From assembly GCF_964059145.1 (NCBI RefSeq), contig NZ_OZ060405.1, positions 372,001-436,000 on the forward strand: DNA of 64,000 bases. Reading direction: 5' to 3'. A model generated the notes under the pieces. That model was not told where the DNA came from. It ran no database searches and worked only from the letters and a program-made list of their open reading frames with translations. Both the position numbers and the translations under genes were made by a program. This stretch comes from Buchnera aphidicola (Protaphis terricola). GTDB taxonomy: Bacteria; Pseudomonadota; Gammaproteobacteria; Enterobacterales; Enterobacteriaceae. Every line of letters starts with the position of its first letter. Within the stretch, counting starts at the first letter, position 1. Of this stretch, positions 43,240-52,311 are shown piece by piece.

Positions 43240-45891
43240 ATGAAAAACACAACTAATGAAATACAACATAAATTTTTAAAATTTTTTAAAAAAAAAGGAC
43301 ATACTATTATTCCTAGTAGTCCTTTAGTTTCAACATATGATTCAACATTATTATTTACTAATGCAGGCATGAATCAATTTAAAAGTTACTTTTTAAATCC
43401 CAAAAAAAAAAAATACTCTCGTATTGCTACTATACAAAATTGTTTAAGAACAGGAGGAAAACATAATGATTTAGAAAATGTTGGATACACTGAAAGACAT
43501 CATACATTTTTTCAGATGTTAGGAAATTTTAGTTTTAATGATTATTTTAAAAAAGAAGCAATTATATATGCATGGGAATTATTAACATGTAAAAAATGGT
43601 TTAATATTGATAAAAATAAACTATGGATTTCAGTATATAAAAATGATGAAGAAACATATAAAATATGGATTGATATTATCAAAGTACCATCTACACATAT
43701 TATAAAGATAGGAGATAAAAAAAATTGTAAATACAAATCTGAAAATTTTTGGCAAATGGGTGATACAGGTCCTTGTGGACCATGTACTGAAATATTCTAT
43801 AATTATACTTCAGGAAACTCTAATAATTTTTCAGAATTTTTAAAAAACAAAAATCAAAATTTTATTGAAATTTGGAATATTGTATTTATAGAATACAATC
43901 GAATTAATTCAGAAAAAATCATTCCACTAAAATATAAATCAATAGATACAGGAATGGGGTTAGAAAGAATTGCTTCAGTTCTTCAAAATGTAAATTCAAA
44001 TTATAAAATTGATATATTCCAAGAATTAATTCAAATAATATATAATTTTAGCGATATTAAACAAATAAATAAAACTTCTTTAAAAATAATTTCTGATCAT
44101 ATTAGAGCTTTTGTTTTTCTTATTTATGAAAATATAATTCCATCAAATGAACATCGAGGATATATTTTAAGAAGAATTATCAGAAGAACATTAAGACATG
44201 CATATAAAATTGGAATTAAAAAAAAATCCTTTTATAAAATTATACCTAATTTTATTCAAAATATGAGTAAATACTTTAAATTTTTGAAAGATCAAGAATT
44301 AAAAATCAAAGAAATAGTTAAAATAGAAGAAATGCAATTTTCAGAAACTCTTGAAAAAGGAATAAAAATATTAAATATAGAACTTAATAAAACTTCTAAT
44401 CAAAAAATCTCTGGAAAAACTTTGTTTTATATACATGATACTTTCGGTTTTCCTATTGATTTAGCATCTGATATTTGTCGTGAAAAAAAAATTGAAATAG
44501 ATTTTGATAGCTATTATTTAGAAAAAGAAAAACAAAAAAAACAATCAAATAAAAAAAATAAATTTTATGAAAATTATAATCAGATAATCAACATTAATGA
44601 TAATTGTATTTTTAAAGGATATAAAAAACATTTAATTAAATCATTAATAAAACATATTTATGTAAATAAAAAATCAGTTTCATGTATTTCAGAAGGAGAA
44701 AATGGAATTATTTTTCTTGATAAAACATCTTTTTATCCAGAATCTGGGGGACAAATAGGAGATATAGGAGAATTATATTATAAAAATTCACGATTTTTAG
44801 TTGAAAATACAAAAAAATATGGAGATACAATAGGGCATATTGGTCAATTAGTTACAGGAAAATTTAAAATTAATAATTTTTTATATACTAAAATTAATAC
44901 AATTTATAGAAATCAGATTGAAATAAATCATTCTGCTACTCATTTACTTCATTCTGCATTAAGAAAAGTATTAGGTGATATAGTTACTCAAAAAGGTTCT
45001 TTAGTAAGTAATACACATATAAGATTTGATTTTTCATATCCTAAAAATATTAGCTTATCTAATTTACAAAAAATTGAAAATACTATAAATACAGAAATAT
45101 GTAAAAATAATTTAATTACAACTAAATATTCTACTTTAGAAGAAGCAAAAAAGCAAAAAGCAATTGCATTATTTGAAAAAAAATACAATTCTATTGTACG
45201 AATAGTTAACATAAAAAACTTTTCTATAGAATTATGTGGTGGAACACATACTTCTAGAACTGGAAATATAGGACTATTCAAAATAATAAATTATTTAAGT
45301 ATATCATCTGGAATTAAAAGAATAGAAGCAACAACAGGAATCAACGCAATAAAATTTTTACATACTAGAGAAAATGATATTCAAAATATATCTACTTCTT
45401 TAAAAACTAAAAGTAATAATATTAAAGAAAAAATAGAAAAACTTTTAATTAAAGTTAAAAATTTAGAAAAAAAAGTTCATGTATTTCAAACAAAAGAAAA
45501 TATATATCAAATTAAAAAAATAACTAAAAATATTAAAAATATACATGGAGTTCAACTTCTAATTCATATATTTCAAGATTATGATAAAAAATCAATAAAA
45601 TCAATAATAAAACAATTAAAAAAAGATTTAAAAAATGCAATAATTATCTTTATAAACAAGAATAATACTGATTTTTATATAACTATAGGAGTTACAAAAA
45701 ATCTAATTCATTATATCAATGCATTAGAAATTATTAATATTTTTATAAAATACACTCATGGAAAAGGAGGGGGGAAAAAAGAAATTGCTGAAGGTATTAT
45801 TTTAAATAAAAATAATTTATCTAAAGTTTTAAAAATTATTAATATATGGATTAATTTAAAAATAAAAAAAATAAAAGAAAAATCTGTTTAA
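43240..45891 (+). CDS. alaS: Alanyl-tRNA synthetase
   Basis: This class II synthetase charges tRNA-Ala and edits Ser/Gly errors. The 883 residues compare with 876. The catalytic domain has GMNQF, RIATIQNCLRTGGKHNDLENVG (position about 64-85) and the GPCGPCTE segment. The editing domain has HSATHLL near 567 and CGGTHTSRTG near 665 with zinc-ligand residues. The C-terminal coiled coil and GGGKKEIAEG tail are present. An A12 run (43402-43413) is in frame, giving PKKKKY, so not every long A run breaks a gene. csrA follows after 181 bases. Confidence 0.98.
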   Translation: MKNTTNEIQHKFLKFFKKKGHTIIPSSPLVSTYDSTLLFTNAGMNQFKSYFLNPKKKKYSRIATIQNCLRTGGKHNDLENVGYTERHHTFFQMLGNFSFNDYFKKEAIIYAWELLTCKKWFNIDKNKLWISVYKNDEETYKIWIDIIKVPSTHIIKIGDKKNCKYKSENFWQMGDTGPCGPCTEIFYNYTSGNSNNFSEFLKNKNQNFIEIWNIVFIEYNRINSEKIIPLKYKSIDTGMGLERIASVLQNVNSNYKIDIFQELIQIIYNFSDIKQINKTSLKIISDHIRAFVFLIYENIIPSNEHRGYILRRIIRRTLRHAYKIGIKKKSFYKIIPNFIQNMSKYFKFLKDQELKIKEIVKIEEMQFSETLEKGIKILNIELNKTSNQKISGKTLFYIHDTFGFPIDLASDICREKKIEIDFDSYYLEKEKQKKQSNKKNKFYENYNQIININDNCIFKGYKKHLIKSLIKHIYVNKKSVSCISEGENGIIFLDKTSFYPESGGQIGDIGELYYKNSRFLVENTKKYGDTIGHIGQLVTGKFKINNFLYTKINTIYRNQIEINHSATHLLHSALRKVLGDIVTQKGSLVSNTHIRFDFSYPKNISLSNLQKIENTINTEICKNNLITTKYSTLEEAKKQKAIALFEKKYNSIVRIVNIKNFSIELCGGTHTSRTGNIGLFKIINYLSISSGIKRIEATTGINAIKFLHTRENDIQNISTSLKTKSNNIKEKIEKLLIKVKNLEKKVHVFQTKENIYQIKKITKNIKNIHGVQLLIHIFQDYDKKSIKSIIKQLKKDLKNAIIIFINKNNTDFYITIGVTKNLIHYINALEIINIFIKYTHGKGGGKKEIAEGIILNKNNLSKVLKIINIWINLKIKKIKEKSV

Positions 45892-46028
45892 ATTATTTTA
45901 ATATATAAATTAATTATAGCATTAATATACCTATTAAAATTACATTAGTATATAATATTAAAAGAAAAAATAATATATTATTTTAATTTTTTCTCATCTA
46001 TAATTTAGTCTTTAATTATTTTAAAATC

Positions 46029-46068
46029 CAGGAATTAGATGGAATGAACTTTTTTATTTCAAGGAACA
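46029..46068 (+). promoter_or_regulatory. GGA-containing leader of csrA, possible CsrA sites
   Basis: In the 45 bases before the csrA start, GGA occurs at 46031, 46041 and 46063; the last lies in the AAGGAA ribosome site. E. coli CsrA represses its own translation by binding such GGA motifs. The clustering in an otherwise G-poor spacer supports the same loop here. This is inference from motif and position. Confidence 0.45.
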
Positions 46069-46072
46069 AAGA

Positions 46073-46255
46073 ATGCTTATTTTAACTCGTCGAGTTGGCG
46101 AAACATTAATCATTGGCGATGAAATAACTGTAACAGTACTAGGAGTTAAGGGAAACCAAGTTCGTATTGGTGTAAATGCCCCTAAAGAAATTTCTGTCCA
46201 TCGTGAAGAAATATATCAACGTATTCAAACTGAAAAAAAACAACAAAAAAATTAA
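46073..46255 (+). CDS. csrA: Carbon storage regulator CsrA
   Basis: CsrA is a dimeric RNA-binding protein that blocks or stabilises target mRNAs at GGA sites. The 60 residues (61 in E. coli) are nearly unchanged: [36 protein letters not shown] and [14 protein letters not shown]-contact residues Leu4 and Arg44 lie in conserved segments. It sits between alaS and tRNA-Ser, the E. coli order. Confidence 0.98.
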   Translation: MLILTRRVGETLIIGDEITVTVLGVKGNQVRIGVNAPKEISVHREEIYQRIQTEKKQQKN

Positions 46256-46267
46256 TTATATAAATAT

Positions 46268-46296
46268 TGCATCTTACGTATTTTAAGTAGGATGCA
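46268..46296 (+). terminator. Terminator after csrA
   Basis: A 10-pair stem (TGCATCTTAC / GTAGGATGCA, one G-T pair) has a 9-base loop. A T-rich stretch ending in TTTTTTTT follows about 15 bases later. It separates csrA from the tRNA genes. Confidence 0.75.
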
Positions 46297-46376
46297 TTGT
46301 AACTATTCTTACTTTTTTTTAAAAAAAAATTGACTTATATTTAAAAAAAAGTAAAATTAAAACTAATAAAAAAATA

Positions 46377-46466
46377 GGTGAAATGGCCGAGAGGATGAAG
46401 GCGCTCCCCTGCTAAGGGAGTATGTAGAAAAACTCTGCATCGAGGGTTCGAATCCCTCTTTCACCG
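46377..46466 (+). tRNA. serV: tRNA-Ser, anticodon GCU
   Basis: A class II tRNA with acceptor GGTGAAA / TTTCACC, discriminator G, anticodon stem CTCCC / GGGAG and loop CTGCTAA, giving GCT. It has a long variable arm and T loop TTCGAAT. CCA is not encoded. Its place after csrA matches E. coli serV. Confidence 0.97.
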
Positions 46467-46479
46467 AATTATTAAAACT

Positions 46480-46553
46480 GCATCCGTAGCTCAGTTGGAT
46501 AGAGTACTCGGCTACGAACCGAGCGGTCGGAGGTTCGAATCCTTCCGGATGCA
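46480..46553 (+). tRNA. argV: tRNA-Arg, anticodon ACG
   Basis: Acceptor GCATCCG / CGGATGC, discriminator A, anticodon stem CTCGG / CCGAG, loop CTACGAA giving ACG (deaminated to ICG by TadA in relatives). It is 74 bases long without CCA. It follows tRNA-Ser by 13 bases, as the serV-argV unit of E. coli. Confidence 0.97.
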
Positions 46554-46625
46554 GATAAAAAAGTTCTACCAAGAAATTATTATCCTGAAAAAAATAATTT
46601 TTAAATTTTAAATTAGGAGAAAAAA

Positions 46626-48164
46626 TTGATAGAGGATATATCAAAAAAAATTACTTGGTTAGAAAACAACTCATCAATATTAAAAAATATTAATCGAGGC
46701 CTTGAAAGAGAAACATTAAGAATTAAAAAAAATGGAAATTTTTCTAATAAAAATCATCCATATGAAATTGGATCAGCTTTAACTAATACATGGATTACAA
46801 CTGATTTTTCTGAAAATTTATTAGAATTTATTACACCTACTACCAATAATATAAATTATCTATTAAAATTTTTAAAAGATTTGCATTCTTTTGTAGCATA
46901 TAAAAACCAAAAAGAAAGAATGTGGCCTTTTAGTATTCCATATTCTTACAAAAAATCAACAAAAATTCAAATAGCAAAATATGGAAGTTCTAACTATGGA
47001 AAATTCAAAACACTTTATAGAAAAGGTTTAAAATTAAGATATGGTGATTTAAAACATACTATTTCAGGTATTCATTATAATTTTTCATTGCCAAAAACAT
47101 TCTGGGGTAAAAAAAATATATCAGATGGATATTTAAATTTAATCCGAAATTACTATAAATTTGGTTGGATTGTTCCATATTTATTTGGAGCATCACCTGC
47201 AATATCAAAACATTTTTTAAATAATAAAAAATACAAATTTAAAAAAAATAAAGAAGGTATATTATATTTACCATGGGCTACTTCATTAAGAATTAGTGAT
47301 CTTGGACATACAAATATTTCTAATATCGATCTAAATATTGAGTTAAACGATTTACAATCATATATTCAATCTTTAAAAAAAATAATGCAAACACCTTCAA
47401 AAAAATTTTCTAATTTAGGTATAAAAAATAAATTTGGTGAATTACAACAATTAAATACAAATATATTACAATTAGAAAATGAATTGTACACACAAATTAG
47501 ACCTAAAAGAAAAATAAATTATGGTGAATCACTTTTAAGTGAATTAGAAAAAAAAGGAATTGAGTATATAGAAATACGTTCTTTAGATATAAACCCATTT
47601 TCATCAATAGGAATTAATAAAAATCAAATACTTTTATTAGACTTATTTTTAATTTGGTGTGCTTTAATTAAAGCTCCTAAAATAAAAAAAACAGATTTTT
47701 TAATTATCAATAAAAATTGGAATAAAATTATTTTTGAAGGGAGAAAACCTAATCAAAAAATTTATATTAATAAAGAAAAAAAATATGAACTAAAATATAT
47801 TGGTCAAAGAATATTTCAAGATTTAAAAAAAATTGCTAAAATTTTCGATAATCAATTAAAAAATTCAGAATATCAAAAAGTATGTGATAAAAAAATACTT
47901 TTTTTTCAATATCCAGAACTAACTTATTCAGAACAATTTTTAAAATTATTCGTTAAAAAAAATAAAATTAAACAAAAAGGGTTATATTTAGCTAATAAAT
48001 ATCACAAAAATTTTATTGATAAATTTAAATTTAATACAAACAAAAAAAAATTTGAATATGAAGCTATTCGATCACATAATCAACAAATAAAAATAGAAAA
48101 GAATGAAAATTTATCTTTAAAAGATTATTTAAAAAAAATAATCAATTCTCCCATGCCAAATTAA
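46626..48164 (+). CDS. gshA: Glutamate-cysteine ligase
   Basis: GshA joins glutamate and cysteine, the first step of glutathione synthesis. The 512 residues compare with 518. The start is TTG at 46626 after a strong TTAGGAGA ribosome site. [14 protein letters not shown] aligns with E. coli MIPDVSQALAWLEK, and E. coli gshA also begins with [24 protein letters not shown] and [13 protein letters not shown] mark the ATP-grasp-like active site. It uses cysteine made by the cys genes at the right end. gshB is not in this window; in E. coli it follows rsmE. Confidence 0.96.
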   Translation: MIEDISKKITWLENNSSILKNINRGLERETLRIKKNGNFSNKNHPYEIGSALTNTWITTDFSENLLEFITPTTNNINYLLKFLKDLHSFVAYKNQKERMWPFSIPYSYKKSTKIQIAKYGSSNYGKFKTLYRKGLKLRYGDLKHTISGIHYNFSLPKTFWGKKNISDGYLNLIRNYYKFGWIVPYLFGASPAISKHFLNNKKYKFKKNKEGILYLPWATSLRISDLGHTNISNIDLNIELNDLQSYIQSLKKIMQTPSKKFSNLGIKNKFGELQQLNTNILQLENELYTQIRPKRKINYGESLLSELEKKGIEYIEIRSLDINPFSSIGINKNQILLLDLFLIWCALIKAPKIKKTDFLIINKNWNKIIFEGRKPNQKIYINKEKKYELKYIGQRIFQDLKKIAKIFDNQLKNSEYQKVCDKKILFFQYPELTYSEQFLKLFVKKNKIKQKGLYLANKYHKNFIDKFKFNTNKKKFEYEAIRSHNQQIKIEKNENLSLKDYLKKIINSPMPN

Positions 48165-48171
48165 CATGGGG
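48149..48171. terminator. Hairpin overlapping the gshA stop, facing metK
   Basis: The stem CCCATG / CATGGG (plus a T-G pair) has a 9-base loop that contains the gshA TAA codon. It is followed by A-rich DNA on the plus strand, so it would work better for metK transcripts arriving on the minus strand, where TTTTTTCCCC precedes the stem. The terminator role is uncertain. Confidence 0.5.
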
Positions 48172-48249
48172 AAAAAATTATTAATAATTTTATATAACTA
48201 TCTATAATAGTATAAAAATATCTATAAAAAATTAAATATTTCAAACAAC

Positions 48250-49389
48250 TTATTGAGATAAAGCATCTACTTTATCTAATTTTTCCCATGGAAATTTTTC
48301 CCTTCCAAAATGTCCATATACAGACGTATCAAAATAAATAGGTTTAAGCAAACCCAACATCTGAATTATACCATATGGTCGTAAATCAAAAATATCTCGA
48401 ACTAAATTAATTAAAGCTTGATTACTAATTTTTCCAGTTTGAAAGGTGTCAATCATAATTGATGTAGGATTAGATATACCAATTGCATACGATAATTGAA
48501 TTTCACAACGATCTGCTAAACCTGCAGCTACAATATTTTTAGCTACATATCTTGCAGCATAAGCAGCAGATCTGTCTACTTTAGATGGATCTTTTCCAGA
48601 AAAAGCACCTCCACCATGTCTAGACATTCCACCATATGTATCTACAATAATTTTTCGACCTGTTAAACCGCAATCTCCCATTGGACCACCAATTACAAAT
48701 CGACCAGTAGGATTAATTAGAAATTTAGTATTTTTTGTTATCCACTTTTTTGGCAAAACTGGTTTTATAATTTCCTCCATAACACACTCTTTTAATAAAT
48801 TTTGATGAATATTTTCTTGGTGCTGAGTTGAAAAAACAACTGTATCTATTCCTATTATACTATTATTTTTATATTGAAATGTTACTTGACTTTTTGCATC
48901 AGGTCTTAACCAAGATAAAATCTTTTTTTTTCTTATTTCAGATTGCCTTTTAACTAATAAATGAGCATATGTAATAGGTGCTGGCATTAAAACATCAGTT
49001 TCATTAGTAGCATATCCAAAAATAATACCTTGATCTCCGGCACCTTGATCAAATGGATTAAATCGATCTACTCCTTGAGTTATATCTGGCGACTGTTTTC
49101 CTATCGCGCTTAATATTGCGCAAGAATTTGCATCAAAACCTGTTTCTGAATTAATATAACCAATTTTATTAATAGTATTTCGAGTAATTTCTTCCATATC
49201 AACACAGGCATTAGTAGTAATTTCACCACCAATTAAAACCATTCCTGTTTTTATATAAGTTTCACAAGCAACTCTTGCTTTAATATCTTGCTGAATAATT
49301 GCATCTAATAAAGCATCAGAAATTTGGTCAGCAATTTTATCTGGATGACCTTCGGAAACTGATTCTGATGTAAAAAGATATTCATTCAT
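48250..49389 (-). CDS. metK: S-adenosylmethionine synthetase
   Basis: MetK makes SAM from methionine and ATP. The start is placed at ATG 49389, giving [21 protein letters not shown], aligned with E. coli [18 protein letters not shown]. An ATG eight codons upstream (49413) is possible but would add a non-family extension. The 379 residues compare with 384. [12 protein letters not shown] near 116-127 and [20 protein letters not shown] near 258-277 are the family signatures. No SAM riboswitch or Met box was seen upstream. It supplies RlmE, RsmE and other methylases here. Confidence 0.97.
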   Translation of the reverse strand: MNEYLFTSESVSEGHPDKIADQISDALLDAIIQQDIKARVACETYIKTGMVLIGGEITTNACVDMEEITRNTINKIGYINSETGFDANSCAILSAIGKQSPDITQGVDRFNPFDQGAGDQGIIFGYATNETDVLMPAPITYAHLLVKRQSEIRKKKILSWLRPDAKSQVTFQYKNNSIIGIDTVVFSTQHQENIHQNLLKECVMEEIIKPVLPKKWITKNTKFLINPTGRFVIGGPMGDCGLTGRKIIVDTYGGMSRHGGGAFSGKDPSKVDRSAAYAARYVAKNIVAAGLADRCEIQLSYAIGISNPTSIMIDTFQTGKISNQALINLVRDIFDLRPYGIIQMLGLLKPIYFDTSVYGHFGREKFPWEKLDKVDALSQ

Positions 49390-49584
49390 TATACTGTATA
49401 TTCCTTTTTTCATTGAAAAATTTATTAAAACAAGTAAAATATATGTTTAATTAAATCCAATTTTATATAAAATCTTTTAAATAAGATATATAAAAATTAT
49501 TTTAATATTTTTATTAAATAATAATACTGAAATAAACTATTTTAAAAATTAAAATAATTAATACAATTTTATAAGAATTAAAAA

Positions 49585-50292
49585 ATGATAAAAAAAATAT
49601 TTATTATCTGTACTATTATTTTTTTTTTAATTTTAATTAAAAAAAATAATATACAACAAAAAAATACACATAATTTTCAAAAAATTAAAATCTTAGCAGT
49701 AAGAATACATCAAAATGCTCCTGGAACATTTTATTGTGGATGTAAAATTATTTGGAATAATAAAAAAGGAGTACCTGATTTATCATCATGTGGTTATAAA
49801 ATCCGTAAAAATTTTAATCGAGCAAAAAGAATTGAATGGGAACACGTTGTTCCAGCATGGCAATTTGGGCATCAAAAAAAATGTTGGAAATATGGAGGTA
49901 GAAAAAAATGTCAACAAGATTATAATTACCAGAAAATTGAATTTGATTTACACAATTTACAACCTTCTATTGGAGAAATTAATGCAGATAGGTCCAATTT
50001 TATGTATAGTGAATTGAATAATAATATACAACAATATGGAAAATGTAATGTAAAAATAGATTTTAAAAAAAGATTAATAGAACCTCCAAAACGAGCTAAG
50101 GGTATAATAGCTAGAACTTACTTTTATATGAGTAAAATGTATAATATTCCATTATCTATAAAAGAAAAACAATTATTTAAAAAATGGAATATTAATTTTC
50201 CTGTAACTAAATGGGAATGTATAAGAGAAAATAAAATATTTAAAATTCAGGGTAATCACAATAATTATGTTTACAAAAAATGTAAACAATAA
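49585..50292 (+). CDS. endA: Endonuclease I, periplasmic
   Basis: EndA is a non-specific dsDNA nuclease of the beta-beta-alpha-metal family. The 235 residues match E. coli (235). A short hydrophobic signal anchor (about 2-20) precedes the mature part. [14 protein letters not shown] near 88-101 contains the catalytic His and metal site, and [14 protein letters not shown] near 133-146 supplies the second motif. Cysteines C52, C67, C108, C118 and others fit a disulfide-bonded periplasmic enzyme. Keeping a nuclease in such a reduced genome is curious. It is followed by rsmE after 22 bases. Confidence 0.93.
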   Translation: MIKKIFIICTIIFFLILIKKNNIQQKNTHNFQKIKILAVRIHQNAPGTFYCGCKIIWNNKKGVPDLSSCGYKIRKNFNRAKRIEWEHVVPAWQFGHQKKCWKYGGRKKCQQDYNYQKIEFDLHNLQPSIGEINADRSNFMYSELNNNIQQYGKCNVKIDFKKRLIEPPKRAKGIIARTYFYMSKMYNIPLSIKEKQLFKKWNINFPVTKWECIRENKIFKIQGNHNNYVYKKCKQ

Positions 50293-50314
50293 AAAATTTT
50301 TTTATTAAAAAAAT

Positions 50315-51052
50315 ATGAAAAATAGAATTCCACGTATTTATATCGATAATAATTTAATGATTAATGAAAAAATAATATTAGATATATCTAATACGCATTA
50401 TATAATTAAAGTATTACGTATGAATATACAAGATAAATTAGAAATATTTAATAATACAAATTATATTTTTTTATCTAAAATTATACATATTCAAAAAAAA
50501 ATAGTAACTATTTTAATTTTAAATAAAGAGAAAAAAAATATTGAATCTCCATTATTTATTCATTTAGGATTAGTGATTTCAAAACATGAAAAAATGAATT
50601 TTTCTATTCAAAAATGTGTTGAACTAGGTGTTAATGTAATTACTCCATTATTTTCTAAATATTGTAATATTAATAAAAACAAAAAACACATCTTAAAAAA
50701 AGTTAATTATTGGAAAAATATAATCATTTCTGCATGTCAACAATGTAGACGTAATATTGTACCAATAATTAATTACCCTATGGAAATGAATATATGGTGT
50801 CAAAAAAAATATGAAAATGAAAGCAAAATTGTTTTAAATCAAAAATCTAAAATTAGTATTAGTCAATTAACATATAATAATTATATAAGATTATTAATTG
50901 GTTGTGAAGGTGGTTTTTCATTATCAGAAATACAAAATATGAATAAATATAAATTTATTTCAATTAAATTAGGCCCAAGAATATTACGTACAGAAACGGC
51001 TGCAATTTCAGCAGTAACAGCACTACAAGTAAAATTTGGTGATTTAAAATAA
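50315..51052 (+). CDS. rsmE: 16S rRNA m3U1498 methyltransferase
   Basis: RsmE is a SPOUT enzyme that methylates U1498 of 16S rRNA. The 245 residues compare with 243. MKNRIPRIYI at the start, a PUA-like N domain, and the knot motifs LIGCEGGFSLSEI near 193-205 and KLGPRILRTETAAISAV near 217-233 are present. It follows endA as in E. coli. gshB, the next gene there, is replaced by rpiA on the opposite strand. Confidence 0.96.
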   Translation: MKNRIPRIYIDNNLMINEKIILDISNTHYIIKVLRMNIQDKLEIFNNTNYIFLSKIIHIQKKIVTILILNKEKKNIESPLFIHLGLVISKHEKMNFSIQKCVELGVNVITPLFSKYCNINKNKKHILKKVNYWKNIIISACQQCRRNIVPIINYPMEMNIWCQKKYENESKIVLNQKSKISISQLTYNNYIRLLIGCEGGFSLSEIQNMNKYKFISIKLGPRILRTETAAISAVTALQVKFGDLK

Positions 51053-51081
51053 ATTTAATTAAAAATACTTTCTTAATAATT

Positions 51082-51744
51082 TTATTTTTCTATGATCTCA
51101 ACACCTTTTTTTTTTCCTATTAATACAATATCTGCACCTCTTAAAGCGAATAAACCTACGGTAACCACTCCTGGTAATAAATTTATTTTTTTTTCTATTG
51201 ATATAGGATCATCTATATTTAAGTTGTATACATCTAAAATAATATTACCATTATCTGTAATAACATTTTTTCTAACCTTAGGAATACCTCCTATTTTAAT
51301 TATTTCTTTTGAAATAAAAGATATCGAAATCGGAATGATTTCAATAGGCAAGGGAAACTTCCCTAAAACATTTACTTTTTTTGTTTCATCTATAATACAA
51401 ATAAATTTTTTAGACATACCTGCAATAATTTTTTCTTTAGTTAATGCACCTCCTCCACCTTTAATCATTTGCATATTAGTATTTATTTCATCAGCACTAT
51501 CAATATAAATCTCTAATGAAGAAAAAATATTTAAATTTAAAATATTATTAATACCTTTTTCTTTTAATAATCTTGTAGAAGCATTTGAACTAGAAACTAC
51601 ACCAGAGAATGAATTTTGAATTGTACTTAAAGCTTCGATAAAATAAGAAACAGTACTCCCTGTTCCGATTCCAATAACAGTTCCAGGAACAATATAATTT
51701 AATGCTGCCCATGCTGCTTTTTTTTTTAATTGATTTAAATACAT
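51082..51744 (-). CDS. rpiA: Ribose-5-phosphate isomerase A
   Basis: RpiA interconverts ribose-5-phosphate and ribulose-5-phosphate in the pentose phosphate pathway. The 220 residues compare with 219. GIGTGSTVSYFIEAL near 25-39, the IDSADEIN segment and KGGGGALTKEKI near 94-105 are the active-site signatures. It converges on rsmE with 29 bases between. Confidence 0.97.
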   Translation of the reverse strand: MYLNQLKKKAAWAALNYIVPGTVIGIGTGSTVSYFIEALSTIQNSFSGVVSSSNASTRLLKEKGINNILNLNIFSSLEIYIDSADEINTNMQMIKGGGGALTKEKIIAGMSKKFICIIDETKKVNVLGKFPLPIEIIPISISFISKEIIKIGGIPKVRKNVITDNGNIILDVYNLNIDDPISIEKKINLLPGVVTVGLFALRGADIVLIGKKKGVEIIEK

Positions 51745-51884
51745 AGTATAAAAAACCTATTTTATTTTATATAAATATTCTAAAATAAAAAAATAATAGA
51801 TTTTAAATCTAAAAAATTATTTATTTGAAATTAATATTTTTTATAATTTCATTTTATATTGTTTTATAGAAATAAAATATTAGA

Positions 51885-51959
51885 TGGCTGGGGTACCTGG
51901 ATTCGAACCAGGGATGCCGGTATCAAAAACCGGTGCCTTAACCACTTGGCTATACCCCA
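51885..51959 (-). tRNA. glnU: tRNA-Gln, anticodon UUG
   Basis: Acceptor TGGGGTA / TACCCCA, anticodon stem CCGGT / ACCGG, loop TTTTGAT giving TTG, discriminator G. CCA is encoded here (positions 51887-51885), unlike the other five tRNAs in this window. It is last in the metT-leuW-glnU order. glnS, its synthetase gene, lies close by on the other strand. Confidence 0.97.
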
Positions 51960-51983
51960 AAAATAAAGAAAAACTATAAAATA

Positions 51984-52065
51984 TACGGGAGGCGAGATTT
52001 GAACTCGCACACCTTTCGGCGCCAGAACCTAAATCTGGTGCGTCTACCAATTTCGCCACTCCCGC
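51984..52065 (-). tRNA. leuW: tRNA-Leu, anticodon UAG
   Basis: Class II, acceptor GCGGGAG / CTCCCGT with a G-U first pair, anticodon stem CCAGA / TCTGG, loop TTTAGGT giving TAG, T loop TTCAAAT, discriminator A. CCA is not encoded. It is the middle gene of the metT-leuW-glnU-type cluster. Confidence 0.97.
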
Positions 52066-52079
52066 AAATAAAACAATAA

Positions 52080-52153
52080 TAGCTACGACGGGATTTGAAC
52101 CCATGACCCCAGCGTTATGAGTGCTGTGCTCTAACCAACTGAGCTACGTAGCT
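52080..52153 (-). tRNA. metT: tRNA-Met (elongator), anticodon CAU
   Basis: Acceptor AGCTACG / CGTAGCT, anticodon stem CAGCA / CGCTG (outer four pairs), loop CTCATAA giving CAT, discriminator A, no encoded CCA. Sequence and position match E. coli metT rather than the initiator, which has three G-C pairs in the anticodon stem and a C1-A72 mismatch, or tRNA-Ile2. The first pair is A-U here. Confidence 0.93.
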
Positions 52154-52311
52154 AAATAAAAAATATTTATTTAATATTTTAAATAATTTATTTTTTTATT
52201 TTATAATAAACAAAATAAATTATCAATATAATTATTAAGATAAAAAATTTTTAAAAAATTAAACATTAAAATTTTCAATTATATTAAAGATAAATTAAAT
52301 TATAGGAAAAA

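Noticed and set aside
46363..46644. ORF on the minus strand with repeated EGFEP motifs
   Set aside because: It is antisense to tRNA-Ser and tRNA-Arg; the repeated GFEP motif is the translated complement of the T-arm, a known artefact.
49390..49584. SAM riboswitch or Met box before metK
   Set aside because: No GC-containing stem or AGACGTCT-like box is visible in the spacer.
49715..50017. 100-codon ORF in another frame of endA
   Set aside because: It overlaps the conserved EndA catalytic region, which has clear family motifs.
51092..51508. 138-codon ORF opposite rpiA
   Set aside because: It is fully inside rpiA on the other strand, and its composition is explained by the rpiA codons. No family likeness.
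51880..52104. ORF on the minus strand with SNP/PGSNPG motifs
   Set aside because: It reads through the tRNA-Gln, tRNA-Leu and tRNA-Met genes on their own strand; it is not a protein gene.
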